A DNA stretch of 64,000 nt from Aldehydirespirator sp965261105. GTDB lineage: Bacteria > Actinomycetota > Acidimicrobiia > Acidimicrobiales > Aldehydirespiratoraceae. Below the pieces are notes generated by a model. That model had not been told where the DNA came from, ran no database searches, and worked only from the letters and a program-made list of their open reading frames with translations. The stretch is from NCBI GenBank assembly GCA_965261105.1, contig CBDHCM010000006.1, positions 992,001 through 1,056,000 of the forward strand, written 5' to 3'. The translations under genes were made by a program, and so were the position numbers. Below are positions 44,145-53,669 of this stretch, piece by piece (within the stretch, counting starts at the first letter, position 1; the number at the start of each line of letters is the position of its first letter).

Positions 44145-45216
44145 CGGCGGCCAACTCGTCTAGGGCGGCGTCGTTGGCGACCAGGCGATCCCGCAGCCCG
44201 GCCAGGGCCTCCGCGGCGCGGCCGTGAGCAGCCAGAGCGTCGGACACGGCCGCGCTGAGCTGTCCCGCCCCCAGTCCGTCGAGGGCCAGCAGCGGCGCCC
44301 ATCCGCCGGCCTCGCTCCCCAGCGAGGCCACCTTGGGCGAATAGTTGAGCAGAACGGCGGGACGGTTGTGCAGCAGCGCCGCCACCGCGCCGTGGTAGCG
44401 CATCGTCACAACCACGCGGCTGCGTCCCACCTCGCTGAGGACGGTTTGCAGCGTCGGTTTCACCAACTCGGCCGGTGTCTCAAGCCGTCTGGCCACCTCC
44501 TCGTGGAGCGGACCGTCACGGCTGGCCTGGAAGGCAACGAAGCGGGGCGCGAGGCCGGTGACAGCGGCAGCTTCGTCGATCGATCGGGCGATCCGGTCGA
44601 GGGCGGCGGCCTGGCGTGTCGCGCTCTTCGCCTTGCCCGCCGCCGTGCGCGGGCCTCGACGGTTGGCGGGCCGCAAGACCACGCACAGGGTGTCCTCGGG
44701 CTCGACGGGCGGTGGCTGCAGAGCGGTCACGGGGTCGGCGCCCACGACGACATTCGCGAGGCCCCAGTCGTGCAGCCGCCGGGCCGAGTCGCAGTCGCGC
44801 ACCACGATGCGGCGCAAACGCCCCAGCGACCGGCGGCTCAGGCTGCGGCCGATCGGTCCGTGCACGTGTCCGACCCCCATGCCCACCGCGGCCACGGGAC
44901 AGCCGGGTGCCGCGGCCCTGAGGCGCGAGGTGTGGAAGGGAATGTTCCACGGCGACGTCTCCGACTGGATCACCCCGCCGGCGACCGCCATCCCGTCGAT
45001 GTCGCGCAGGACTCGCCGCAGGGCCGGAGACTGGCCGGGGTTGCGGTGGGTGACCGTTTCGATCCCATGATCGCGGCCGGTACGGGCCGCGTCGATGGTG
45101 ATGGCCACGGGCTCGGCGCCGCGGGCCCTGAGGGCCGTCACCAGGGATGCCAGGATCAGCTCGTCACCGAGATTGTCGGAGCCGAACCACCCGGCGATGG
45201 CGATCCGTCGAGTCAT
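44134..45216 (-). CDS. Polysaccharide pyruvyl transferase family protein (CsaB-like)
   Basis: This 360-residue protein has IAGWFGSDNLGDELILASLV, VRDCDSARRLHDWG, VVGADPVTAL and RVVVTMRYHGAVAALLHNRP followed by LNYSPKVASL. These are the GxxNxGD and RxHG motifs of the WcaK/CsaB family, which add pyruvate ketals to wall polysaccharides for S-layer anchoring. Together with the epimerase this suggests a surface glycopolymer pathway. Confidence 0.88.
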   Translation of the reverse strand: MTRRIAIAGWFGSDNLGDELILASLVTALRARGAEPVAITIDAARTGRDHGIETVTHRNPGQSPALRRVLRDIDGMAVAGGVIQSETSPWNIPFHTSRLRAAAPGCPVAAVGMGVGHVHGPIGRSLSRRSLGRLRRIVVRDCDSARRLHDWGLANVVVGADPVTALQPPPVEPEDTLCVVLRPANRRGPRTAAGKAKSATRQAAALDRIARSIDEAAAVTGLAPRFVAFQASRDGPLHEEVARRLETPAELVKPTLQTVLSEVGRSRVVVTMRYHGAVAALLHNRPAVLLNYSPKVASLGSEAGGWAPLLALDGLGAGQLSAAVSDALAAHGRAAEALAGLRDRLVANDAALDELAAVES

Positions 45217-45332
45217 TGGATGGTGCGGCCCGCCACAGCGGTCAGCCTACGTTCGTCGGCGATGCGGTCCGGTGCGACCCGCGTGAGCGGTACGCCGGGG
45301 CGGGGAGCCGCCGGTAGACTCGTCCCTCCCGC

Positions 45333-45406
45333 GGGGGTGTAGCTCAGTTGGCTAGAGCGCCTCGGTCGCATCGAGGAGGCCAGGGGTTCGAGTCCCCTCA
45401 CCTCCA
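45333..45406 (+). tRNA. tRNA-Ala (anticodon CGC)
   Basis: This is a 74-base cloverleaf. The acceptor GGGGGTG pairs with CACCTCC (one G-U), the D-arm is AGCTCAGTTGGCTAGAGC, the anticodon stem CCTCG/CGAGG has loop GTCGCAT, and the T-arm is GGGGTTCGAGTCCCC. It marks the left side of an accessory region; integrase remnants lie 4.5 kb away. Confidence 0.94.
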
Positions 45407-45942
45407 CAACAATTCCCGCAAAAAATAGGATCTGAACTCGTAAGATCGTTCAAGTCAGTCATGCAGTTACTACTTAGAACATTACAAGTGATGCCCGGTG
45501 CGGCACCCCCGACGATGCGCCACCTCGTCCAATCTCGCCCCTCCTAGGGATCGACGCGGACCTCCCCAACGCATGGGTTTGGGAATCCTCATGTGACCGC
45601 GAACTTCAGAAGCCTCGACGTGGACTGCGATCTAGCCGACCATCTCGACCGCTTGGGCGCCGCCCGCAGCGGGTTGCCTCCTGTCGATTCAGGAACAATG
45701 ACAGCGCCGCCCTGCAAGGGGTAACCCCTCCGACACCGTAGTAAGAGGGCAAGCTCTACCGGTGGTTTGGGAGTGGCCATCACCCGCCCGGGTACAAGAA
45801 CACTCCCGCGCATCGCAACGACCACGGAGGAGGAGAGGCCACTGGATGCTTCGGCAACCACACGACCACCACGACTACGACCACCACGACTACGACGACC
45901 ACGACTACGACCACCACGACCACGACGACCACGACGACCACG
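45407..45942. other. Region after tRNA-Ala with an ACC/ACG triplet array
   Basis: There is no recognised gene. The left half is relatively AT-rich. At 45868-45942 a triplet microsatellite encodes about 25 Thr in the frame of the following gene, poly-His/Asp/Tyr in another and poly-Val on the reverse strand. GGAGGAGGAG followed by ATG at 45846 is in the His/Asp frame, not in the frame of the downstream protein. Confidence 0.5.
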
Positions 45943-47007
45943 GTGCGGCCGGAGGTTGGCGTGGCCGCGGCCTCGGTTCCGTCCGACAAGACGGCCTACT
46001 ATGTGACCTCGGGCGCGCTGTCGGGCACCAAGAAGGCCGCCGGGAAGGCTCTCGCAGAGCAGTTCGACAACAAGAGCACCTGCACGACGCGGCTGACGCG
46101 TAATCGTCTGATCGCGTTGATGCTGTCGATTCCGGTGAATGAGGTAGCCGGAGGGCTTGCGTCTCGGGCGAGTTCGCCCATGGTGCTGTCGCGCTGGGAC
46201 GGCTACAACGTCCGGAAGGGCAACCCCCGGCTGTATTCGTTCGGTGTGTATACGGGCGAGAAGCGGGCTCACTGGAATCCTGGAGTGGGGTTGTGGCAAC
46301 TCGACATATGGGATCCGGTCACGACCATGAATCACGCACAGCGGGCCAACACCGAGGTGGGCGGCGTGCCGGTCGCGAAGTTGTTGCGCGACAGGTTCTG
46401 CGCTGACACCACAGGAAATCGATTGAAGAAGGAGTACAAGGAGAGATGGCATGGGTGCCATGAGGGAGACCAGGACGATCAGGGCCGGTGGTTGGACGAC
46501 GACGGCAACGTGATCCCCGACGAGCGGCACTATTGCTATGACACCTACGTGGCCATGTACGACGCGGCGTCGGACCGGCTATACCTGTCGATGCAGCCGG
46601 GCTCGGACCCCGCGGGCGGGCTCCAACCCAACAAGTGCCGCTGGGGCACAGCCACTGCCGCCACGAGCAAACCGTTCGACTGCTTCGTCTATGACGTGGA
46701 GAACTCGCGCCAGGGCTACGCGGACGTCGTGGACCTTCCCGGCAAGTTTTCGAGGACTCCTCTGGCGGCGGCCTTCTACTCGTTCACCGACTTGAACAAC
46801 ACCAAGTTCGCAGTGTTTGCCGGGTCGGTGACCGACTCGGGCAACGTCATCATCAAAGCCGTCCCAGAAGAGAAGGATCCGCGCGATGAGCTGACCACAG
46901 AGGACGACATGCCGCGGGGGCACACCGATGGCTGGTACACGCACTCCTTCGGCACGAAATACCTGTGGGTCAAGAAGTGTGAGACCTGTCAATGGACGCG
47001 GGCATGA
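45943..47007 (+). CDS. Probable secreted protein of unknown family, 5' end uncertain
   Basis: The frame gives 354 residues from a GTG. The same frame is open upstream through the poly-Thr array back to stops at 45739-45744, but without any start codon, so the true N-terminus (signal peptide) is missing or frameshifted. The body is Trp/Cys-containing with NPRLYSFGVYTGEKRAHWNP, then GVGLWQLDIWDPVTTM and a CETCQW end. The W-N-P-G-V-G-L-W-Q-L-D block is reminiscent of transglycosylase-type wall enzymes, but I cannot name a family. It is possibly a broken gene. Confidence 0.5.
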   Translation: MRPEVGVAAASVPSDKTAYYVTSGALSGTKKAAGKALAEQFDNKSTCTTRLTRNRLIALMLSIPVNEVAGGLASRASSPMVLSRWDGYNVRKGNPRLYSFGVYTGEKRAHWNPGVGLWQLDIWDPVTTMNHAQRANTEVGGVPVAKLLRDRFCADTTGNRLKKEYKERWHGCHEGDQDDQGRWLDDDGNVIPDERHYCYDTYVAMYDAASDRLYLSMQPGSDPAGGLQPNKCRWGTATAATSKPFDCFVYDVENSRQGYADVVDLPGKFSRTPLAAAFYSFTDLNNTKFAVFAGSVTDSGNVIIKAVPEEKDPRDELTTEDDMPRGHTDGWYTHSFGTKYLWVKKCETCQWTRA

Positions 47008-47103
47008 GCGGTGCTGCTTCTCGAATGCTTCTTTCGGGGTGTTTGGAGTGCGGCCGCGCGTCAGCGGATCTCCGGCGCGAGCACCAGAGGGAGGAGGACG
47101 TCT

Positions 47104-48806
47104 TTGATTGATTTGAGGACGATTGGGCGAACAGCCGTGCTGCGTTGGGCCGCGGCCGCGGCTGGCCTGTCGATGGTGGCCGCGGCTTGCGGCGCCACGT
47201 CGGCGGGCACGGGCTCCCATGCAGTAACCGGGGGGGTCAGCGACGCGTCCGCAACAGTGGACTCTTCTAGCGGCGCGCAGCATCTCGCCGAGGATGTGGA
47301 GACTCCCGTTCGGAGGGCATCGCCCCAGCCGGGCTCTGACACCGCTGCCTCCGAAAATGACGGCGCGGGGTCGGCACAGCCGACGCCGGCGGGGGCGAGC
47401 CTTCGGGTCCTGGCGGCGGCGGGGGTGATGTTGATGAGTCGTGGGGGCTGCGGCACCGCTGGCCCAGGCCGTATGAGGCGAGGGTCGACGAGGTGCTGGA
47501 CATGTGCGACGACAGCAGCTTGTACTACTATGTCAGTCGAGGAGAGTTCTTGGGACCCGGCGATGAGATCGACCAGTTCTATCGCCAGAGGATGCACGAG
47601 TACCGCGAGCGGGAGCTGTTGGACTGCGATGATCCGTCCAAGCTCTCAGACGAACGCTACGTGTATTTGACGGATGTCGGGAGGGGCGCATGGGGTGCCA
47701 CGGCGGAGGAGGCGGCTCGCAACTACGAGGAGGCCTTGCGCTGGTACCGGGAAGCGGATCCTCGCTTTGACGCGCGGAAGGCCGCATCTGATCGGGGATC
47801 ACAGTTGGGCCACGGTGGGAGCGCGAGCGCGGATCGTAGGCGGGAGTCTCGCGCCGATCGGGTGGCGGTGATCGAGGAGTCGGTGACGCTGCGCGGCGGT
47901 GTGGTGCGGGGTTTGGTGCACAATCTGTCTGATTCGTTGTGGGCTCGTGATGTGTCGGTGGCAATCGGAGGGGGGCTGTGGGGGTATCCGCTGTCGGTGC
48001 AGCCTGGCGAGACCGCGCCCTTCGAGGTGGTCGGCTGGAACGGCGCGCAGGCGCCCACGGTGGCGGACATCTCGGTGTCGGCGTCGTTGTCGGCTGAGGT
48101 CGACATCAGCCGGGCGCTTCGTGTGGACGGCACTCCGGGCTACTGGGCGCGCTCGCCGAGAGGTAAGGTGCATCCGTTCCCGTATTGGGTGATGCCTGGG
48201 CCCTTCGGCGAGATCGAGGCCGCGTTCGGCACCAGACTGGCGTTCAGGGAGCCCACGTCGCATCCTCATCTGGCCGAGCGGGTGATGTCCCAGCAGATCG
48301 ACTATCTGCGGGCCTTTGTGGCCTTCAAGGGATACGACGGCGGGATCTTGGAGGTGCGCGAGCTGACGCCCTATGCGGCCCATTTGTGCGAGCACAACGG
48401 CCAAGAAGCCTTCAGCGACGCGCCGGTGCGGCGGGTTCGGCCCGGTGATCCCGAGGCGACGGTCGCGTTCGCTCTCGACGTGCCGGGCGACTTCATTTTG
48501 TGGTTCGGCGGCAGCGACACCCGTGACGCGGTGAGCGATGCCCTGCACCAGGACGCGCCCGAGCCGACTCTGTACCCTGATCCCATCGGGCCGTGCTACC
48601 TGCCGCCGGCGCCGTGGAAGACACAGGCCGACGACACGCCCGCAGATGCCGGCGACGGACCCGATTCCGAGAATGGGCCCGCAGATGTCGGCGATCAGCC
48701 TGACCCTGGCGATGGGCCCGCCAATGTGGGCGACGAACCCGATTCCGGGAATGGGCCCGCAGATGTGGGCGATGGACCTGACTCCGGGGGCACGCCCACT
48801 GGTTGA
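47104..48806 (+). pseudogene. Lipoprotein with FxLYD-like domain, interrupted by one frameshift
   Basis: The TTG at 47104 (GGGAGGAGG upstream) starts a signal peptide, LRWAAAAAGLSMVAAACG, with a lipobox Cys. The frame turns to nonsense near 47390, in a G run. The frame one base earlier continues GDVDESWGLRHRWPRPYEAR and runs to 48806, containing SLYYYVSRGEFLGPGDEIDQ and VIEESVTLRGGVVRGLVHNL (FxLYD-like). It ends in a Pro/Gly/Asp array of about four 12-residue units (e.g. DEPDSGNGPADVG). One missing base explains the split; otherwise the second frame alone starts at 47493. Function unknown. Confidence 0.6.
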
Positions 48807-48845
48807 GGCGGGTCTGACTGACGCGGGACCCCCGAAGCCATGCCG

Positions 48846-49769
48846 TCAGCGATGATGGCCATGGCCAGATTCCGGCGGAGGGCTGCGCCCTGCCGAGCAG
48901 CTGGTGACCTCGTTGTGCTTGCTGGTCGGGTGGAGGTAGAAACGGAACGAGACGCGTCGGTGGCGGCGGCCAGGGCCTGTAGCAATGGACGGGATCCAAC
49001 GCCTCAGAGTGCTCGTTCGCGGCGGGTGGCGCTTCGGTTCGTGTCGTTGGGCCGCCAGCATCGTCGCCCACTGCTTGGCACCCTCACCGCCCGATGGGCC
49101 CAGCCACAGACCCAGCACGTCCCGCTCGCCAGCGATGTTCACGCCGATGGCGACGTACACGGGCCGGTTGGCGACCTGCGCGCCGCGGACCTTGACCACG
49201 ATCGCGTCGATCAACAGCACCGGATACACCGCATCGAGGGGCCGGTTCTGCCACGCGGCCATGTCGGCGAGGATCTCGTCGGTGATCTTCGAGATCGTCT
49301 CGCGGCTCACCTCGGTGTCGTAGATCTCCTCGAGGTGCGCCTGGATCTCCCCGGTGGTGAGGCCCTTGGCATACAGCGAGATCACGTTCTGTGACAGGCC
49401 CGCAAGGCGGCGCTGATGCTTGGGGACCGTCACCGGCTCGAAGGTCCCCGCCCGATCACGCGGCACCCGCAGATCGACCCGGCCGACCTCGGTCGTCACC
49501 GTCTTGGGCGTCGTCCCGTTGCGCGAGTTGCCCGACCCGCGGCCCTCCACAGCGTTGCGCTCATAGCCGAGATGCTCGGCCATCTCGACCTCCAAGCCGC
49601 ACTGCAGCACTTGGCGCACCAGCCCCGTCAACAACCCGCCATCGCCGGTCAGCTCGACGCCCTCGGCGCGCGCCCGAGCCACCAGAAGCTCAGCCCAGTC
49701 CCTCATCGCCGCCTCATCAGCGGCCCCATTCGCCGGCATCGCCGACATATCCTGATCAGTCATCGACAT
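48846..49769 (-). pseudogene. IS256-family transposase, 3' truncated
   Basis: The first about 235 residues are a normal IS256/Mutator transposase: GLVRQVLQCGLEVEMAEHLG, RNGTTPKTVTTEVG, LYAKGLTTGEIQAHLEEIYD, and the first catalytic Asp in LLIDAIVVKVRG. After GGEGAKQWATML the sequence becomes unrelated, so the second Asp and the Glu are gone. GGGAAGG precedes the ATG. The inverted-repeat-like terminus ACACAAAATTCCTGACAGG lies at 49822-49840. Confidence 0.85.
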
Positions 49770-49845
49770 GATCCTTCCCGGCCCACAGCACCCAGCTGCG
49801 GACCCTCAGATCACGCCCGATACACAAAATTCCTGACAGGCCCGT

Positions 49846-50165
49846 TTTTCTCAGAAACAGGTCAGTAGCGGCATGCGCCTGAGAGTTCCGCACCGCACAA
49901 ACCGCTGCGCCTACGTTGTTATGGGGTAGAGCGAGCTGGTGCTGGCGGCGGTCGTTGTGTTTGGGCAGCGCCGCCGCGATGGCGTCGCCTGCGGGATTGT
50001 CTTGGCGATGCCCTTCCGCGATTGCCCAGCGCATGATCGCACTAATGCGCTGACGCACGCGGCGCGCCGTTTCGGGCCTCGTATGCCAGATCGGAACCAG
50101 CACAGCCAATACGTCAGCGGTGGTGATCTTGTGCGCCGGGTGCGGATGTATGAGGACAGCTCACG
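49846..50165 (-). pseudogene. Tyrosine-recombinase (phage integrase) fragment
   Basis: The frame reads HKITTADVLAVLVPIWHTRP, RQRISAIMRWAIAEGHRQDN and PAGDAIAAALPKHN. This is the core-binding domain of actinobacterial tyrosine integrases. A stop precedes it at about 50165, and it is cut at about 49850 by the IS256 end before the catalytic domain. Its presence 4.5 kb from tRNA-Ala suggests a decayed integrated element. Confidence 0.7.
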
Positions 50166-50338
50166 ATGGCGGTCCTCGCCTCCACCGAAGGGCGATTGTT
50201 CACGCGCCACCATTGTGCGGCCGCAAGATCCGCCGGCGTTCAGCGCCCGCTGGATCCAGGGCAGCGCCAGGGCTTAAGCGGTCGCCGAGGGATTGCAGCG
50301 GCAAGCGCCGCGATTCGAGGCACCCGGCACGCCGCCGG
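50166..50338. other. Intergenic region, no gene recognised
   Basis: The stretch between the integrase fragment and the Lrp-type regulator shows only short ORFs without family resemblance. I looked for a copy of the tRNA-Ala 3' end as an attachment site and did not find one. Confidence 0.4.
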
Positions 50339-50830
50339 TCAGTGTCGGATGCCCGCGGCGACGAGGTCGGCGACGTTGCGCACTAGGTCCGTGTGCAGAG
50401 CGAGCAGTGTTTCGGTTCGGCGCACCTCGTCGATGGCGGCGATCCGCTGGAGGGTCTCGTGGAGGTCGTCGTTGGTGGCCGCCACGATCCTCACGAGGAG
50501 GTCGCCGCGGCCGGTGACTGTGTGGATCTCAAGAACCTCGTCGACCTTGGACAGCGCTCGCCGGGTGGACTTGTACGCTCCCTGAGCGATGGTCAGCGTC
50601 GTGAAGGCGCAGACACCGAACCCGGCCGCGCGTGGTTCGATGTCGGGGCCGTAACCCACGATCACGCTCCGGGACTCCAGGCGCCGGATGCGGTCGTGCA
50701 CCGTTCCTCGGGCGAGACCCGTCAGCCGGGCCATCTCAGACACGCTGCTGCGGGGTTGGCGGCGCAGCACGCCGATCAGCTGGCGATCCATGTCGTCCAG
50801 AGGGATGTGCAAAGTGCGTGCGTCTGGCAT
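50339..50830 (-). CDS. Lrp/AsnC-family transcriptional regulator
   Basis: This protein of about 163 residues has the HTH LDDMDRQLIGVLRRQPRSSV followed by LTGLARGTVHDRIRRLE. Its C-terminal RAM/ligand-binding domain includes VLEIHTVTGRGDLLVRIVA. It is divergent from the VOC gene, and the AT-rich region between them is the likely operator. ATG 50830 or 50854. It probably senses an amino acid and controls the catabolic cluster to its right. Confidence 0.88.
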   Translation of the reverse strand: MPDARTLHIPLDDMDRQLIGVLRRQPRSSVSEMARLTGLARGTVHDRIRRLESRSVIVGYGPDIEPRAAGFGVCAFTTLTIAQGAYKSTRRALSKVDEVLEIHTVTGRGDLLVRIVAATNDDLHETLQRIAAIDEVRRTETLLALHTDLVRNVADLVAAGIRH

Positions 50831-50854
50831 GTTCGAAGCCTCGTGTGCCGTCAA

Positions 50855-50974
50855 GTTGATCTGAATATAGAAGAAAAATAGATGTATTGATCATTGATAT
50901 TGCAGACCGGCGATCAGTCTGCTTTTCTGCGTTCTCAACCGTCGATCAGAGCCGGAGAAATGGGAGCGAGCGCC
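50855..50974. promoter_or_regulatory. Divergent AT-rich promoter/operator region
   Basis: The centre (about 50865-50912) is strongly AT-rich for this genome and has the imperfect palindrome ATTGATCATTGATAT. Lrp/AsnC proteins bind AT-rich palindromes between divergent genes, so autoregulation plus control of the VOC gene is likely. No site has been proved. Confidence 0.4.
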
Positions 50975-51604
50975 ATGACACACCTCAAGAAGGTCGATCA
51001 TGTCACCTACGCCTGCGAGAAGGGCTCCATCGAGCGTTGGGCGTGGTTCCACATAGAGGTGGAGGGCGGAACGCTCATCAACCGGATCGACGACGTGCGT
51101 CCCGATGATCGCGGCTCGAGCATGAAACTCTGGTGCATCGACTACGGCGACTTCGGAGTCGCTCTGATCGAGGGCATCGATCGGGTCGAGCGCTCACAGG
51201 TGACGAAGTTCGTGGAGCGCCACGGCGATCACTCCTGCCAGCACGTCGCCTACGAGACCCATGATCTCGACGGGTTCACTGCACATGTCCAGCGGATGGG
51301 GGGATCGGTGCGCGGCCCCAAGCTGGTGCGCCACGACGGGTTCGGCGTGCTCGAGCAGCTCTTCGCCCGGGGCTACGAGGCAGGCCGAGCAGACGAGGTG
51401 CCGTTTCCGGAGTACGTGCAACGTCCCGACGTCGGAGCCGGCGACGAGCCGGCGATCACCTTCGCCGCCGAGACCGGAAAAGGGTTCTATGCGCAGATCG
51501 CCGACGCAGTGGCCGGCCGTGACGTCGCGCCGTTCTTCGACTTCTCCGCCATGCCGCAGCAATGGACCGTCCCCGAGCCCGCGTCCCGGGCCGCGGCGAC
51601 CTGA
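50975..51604 (+). CDS. VOC-superfamily protein, 4-hydroxyphenylpyruvate-dioxygenase-like
   Basis: This 209-residue protein contains KKVDHVTYACEKGSIERWAW, then HGDHSCQHVAYETHDLDGFT and ETGKGFYAQI. The arrangement DHV...QHVAY...TxDLDxF resembles the HPPD branch of VOC enzymes, with two His at ligand positions; the third ligand (Glu) is not obvious. GGGAG precedes the ATG at 50975. Placement with an Lrp regulator and arylpyruvate oxidoreductase suggests an aromatic 2-oxoacid substrate, but this is inference. Confidence 0.65.
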   Translation: MTHLKKVDHVTYACEKGSIERWAWFHIEVEGGTLINRIDDVRPDDRGSSMKLWCIDYGDFGVALIEGIDRVERSQVTKFVERHGDHSCQHVAYETHDLDGFTAHVQRMGGSVRGPKLVRHDGFGVLEQLFARGYEAGRADEVPFPEYVQRPDVGAGDEPAITFAAETGKGFYAQIADAVAGRDVAPFFDFSAMPQQWTVPEPASRAAAT

Positions 51605-51649
51605 AACTCGGACGCGGAGCGAGACGCGCCGGAACAGCGCCGCATCCGC

Positions 51650-52588
51650 TCAGACGCCGGCAGGGGCGGGGTCTGCGATGAACACTCTGGCGCGCAGGGC
51701 GGTCTCCGAGGGCAGCTCGCCGAACAGATCGCGGTAGTCGCTCGAGAACCGGCCGAGGTGATGCAGACCACTGCTGGTGGCTGCGCGGCTCACGGAGTGC
51801 CGGCCGTCCTCGAGCAGCCGGCGGGCGTTGTTGAGCCTCAGCAGCTTGTGGAACCGGGCGGGGCTCACCGAGGCGCACTTGTCGAACGACTGCTCGAGTG
51901 TGCGGCGCGATGTCCCCACCCGAGCGGCGACCTCGCGCATCGTAAGCGGCTCCATGAGAGCATCGATCATGACGTCGCGAGCTGCCCGGTAGAGCTGGAT
52001 CGAAGCGTGTGACGATCCCTGCGCCGCGCTCGGCGCCGTGAGCAGTTCGACCATCAGCGCATGCACGACCGCTCGCGGCACTGCGACGCTTTGGGAGGCC
52101 GTGTCCCAGGATCGCAGGGCGCCGCTCGCCACGGCGCGGAATTTCCTGCTGAGTTCGGGATCGGCGACGCGGCGCACCCGTCCGGCTTGCTGATTCGAGA
52201 GGCGGCGCAGCGGCAGGGCGGCCGCCGACTCCAGCGAGACGCTGAACACGGCCGGTTCGACGCCCGCATCGATGACGGCCTCGTAGGCGCCGCCGGGTCC
52301 CACCAGCAGCACGTCGTCCATGGTGAAGGTGGATCCGTTCGAGAGCGCGGGGCCCGGGGCGCTGAGCAGCACGACCGCGCTGATCACGCCGCTCGGCCCC
52401 GCACCCTGCTGGCCGAGCCGGCGGTTCGTGCGTTCGACGAAGAACCCCACCCCCTCGCTGTCGCAGGCCAGGAACGCGCCGGTGTACGAGCCGCTATCCA
52501 ACTGCTGGTAGGCCTGATCGAAGCCGGTGAGTTGCTCCGCCTGGTAGTCGATGCTCCTGTACCGCTGGAACGTGGCGACGGCTCGCAT
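51650..52588 (-). CDS. AraC-family transcriptional regulator
   Basis: This 312-residue protein has a C-terminal double HTH: MREVAARVGTSRRTLEQSFD, then SPARFHKLLRLNNARRLLED and ATSSGLHHLGRFSSDYRDLF. The N-terminal effector domain is unassigned, of the type often seen with catabolic genes. It is divergent from the alpha/beta hydrolase and likely activates the hydrolase-LIV-IOR genes. Confidence 0.88.
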   Translation of the reverse strand: MRAVATFQRYRSIDYQAEQLTGFDQAYQQLDSGSYTGAFLACDSEGVGFFVERTNRRLGQQGAGPSGVISAVVLLSAPGPALSNGSTFTMDDVLLVGPGGAYEAVIDAGVEPAVFSVSLESAAALPLRRLSNQQAGRVRRVADPELSRKFRAVASGALRSWDTASQSVAVPRAVVHALMVELLTAPSAAQGSSHASIQLYRAARDVMIDALMEPLTMREVAARVGTSRRTLEQSFDKCASVSPARFHKLLRLNNARRLLEDGRHSVSRAATSSGLHHLGRFSSDYRDLFGELPSETALRARVFIADPAPAGV

Positions 52589-52810
52589 GTGACGACGCTA
52601 CGGCCCGCGCACTGTGGCTGTCCAGGGTCTGTTACGCAAAGTGGACAAGGAAGATCCGAATCCGGACAGGAGCCGGCGCTCGGGGGATAGCCCAGAGGGC
52701 ACCGGAGGGTTGACATTGGCGTGATGAGCGGGCTTCGGCGCGCGGTGCGGATCGAAATCGCAGTGCGCGCCGTCGGTTCGGGCCATCGAGCGACTTGAAG
52801 GAGTTTGAGC

Positions 52811-53650
52811 ATGGCGAAGGTCATCACCAACGACGGCGTCGAGTTGCACTACGACGTGGCGGGGACCGGGACACCGCTGGTGCTGGTCCACGGCTGGAAC
52901 CAGACCGCCGCGCTGTTCGAGCGGCAGGTCACCGGCCTGAGTGGTCGCTTCAGGGTCATCACGTTCGACCTGCGTGGCCACGGCGCGTCGGAGCGTCCCG
53001 ACCACGGCTACCGCATGGCCCGCTATGCGATGGACCTGCGCACCGTGATCGACGAGGTGGCGGGGTCGCCCGCGCACGTGCTCGGTCACTCGATGGGGTG
53101 TTGCGTGCTGTGGTCGTACTTCGACCTGTTCGCAGGCGACGGGATCGACAGGGCCGTGTTCGTCGACATGATGACCCATCCCATCGCCAACCCCGCGTTC
53201 GGAGAGCAAGAGGTCGCCGACTACGGGGCGATCATGAGCGCTGAGGCGTTCTTCGGGATCGTCAACGGTCTGACCGCCGGCGCGGCAGCCCAGATCGTGC
53301 CGGAACTGCTCAGTGCGATGGTGACGCCGGACATCTCTACCGAGGACATGGCCTGGCTGCTGGCGGAGAACGCACGCATGCCAGGGCCGCTCTCGGCCAG
53401 GGAGTTCTTCTCGGACATCCTGGCGGACTGGCGCGACGTGCTTCCCCGGATCAACCGGCCCGCCCTCTACATCGCCGGCGAGGCGTCGTTCGTACCGGCG
53501 TCGGCGACACGGTGGGCCGCCGAGCAAACCCCCGGCGCCGCGTTCGAGTCATTCGCGCCCGACGAGGGAGGCAACCACTTCATGTTCATCGAGAACTCCG
53601 ATCGGTTCAACCGACTCGTTGCCGATTTTCTCTCCACCGACAGCCCCTGA
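52811..53650 (+). CDS. Alpha/beta hydrolase
   Basis: This 279-residue protein has the oxyanion motif VHGWNQTAAL, DLRGHGASERPDHGYR and the nucleophile elbow LGHSMGC. A C-terminal acidic residue and His (GGNHFMFIENSD) complete the triad. AAGGAG precedes ATG 52811. It is the first gene of the operon leading into the ABC transporter (20 bases to the binding protein). Confidence 0.9.
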   Translation: MAKVITNDGVELHYDVAGTGTPLVLVHGWNQTAALFERQVTGLSGRFRVITFDLRGHGASERPDHGYRMARYAMDLRTVIDEVAGSPAHVLGHSMGCCVLWSYFDLFAGDGIDRAVFVDMMTHPIANPAFGEQEVADYGAIMSAEAFFGIVNGLTAGAAAQIVPELLSAMVTPDISTEDMAWLLAENARMPGPLSAREFFSDILADWRDVLPRINRPALYIAGEASFVPASATRWAAEQTPGAAFESFAPDEGGNHFMFIENSDRFNRLVADFLSTDSP

Positions 53651-53669
53651 AAACAACTAGGAGGCAGAA

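Noticed and set aside
45780..45989. Minus-strand ORF encoding poly-valine
   Set aside because: This is the reverse reading of the ACC/ACG triplet array that encodes poly-Thr.
45846..46103. His/Asp/Tyr-rich ORF with a good ribosome site, a possible metal-binding peptide
   Set aside because: The composition comes from the triplet array, and after the array the frame is a shadow of the secreted protein. Kept only as part of the phase-variation question.
50166..50338. Attachment site: copy of the tRNA-Ala 3' end
   Set aside because: I looked for the T-arm/acceptor sequence near the integrase fragment and found no match.
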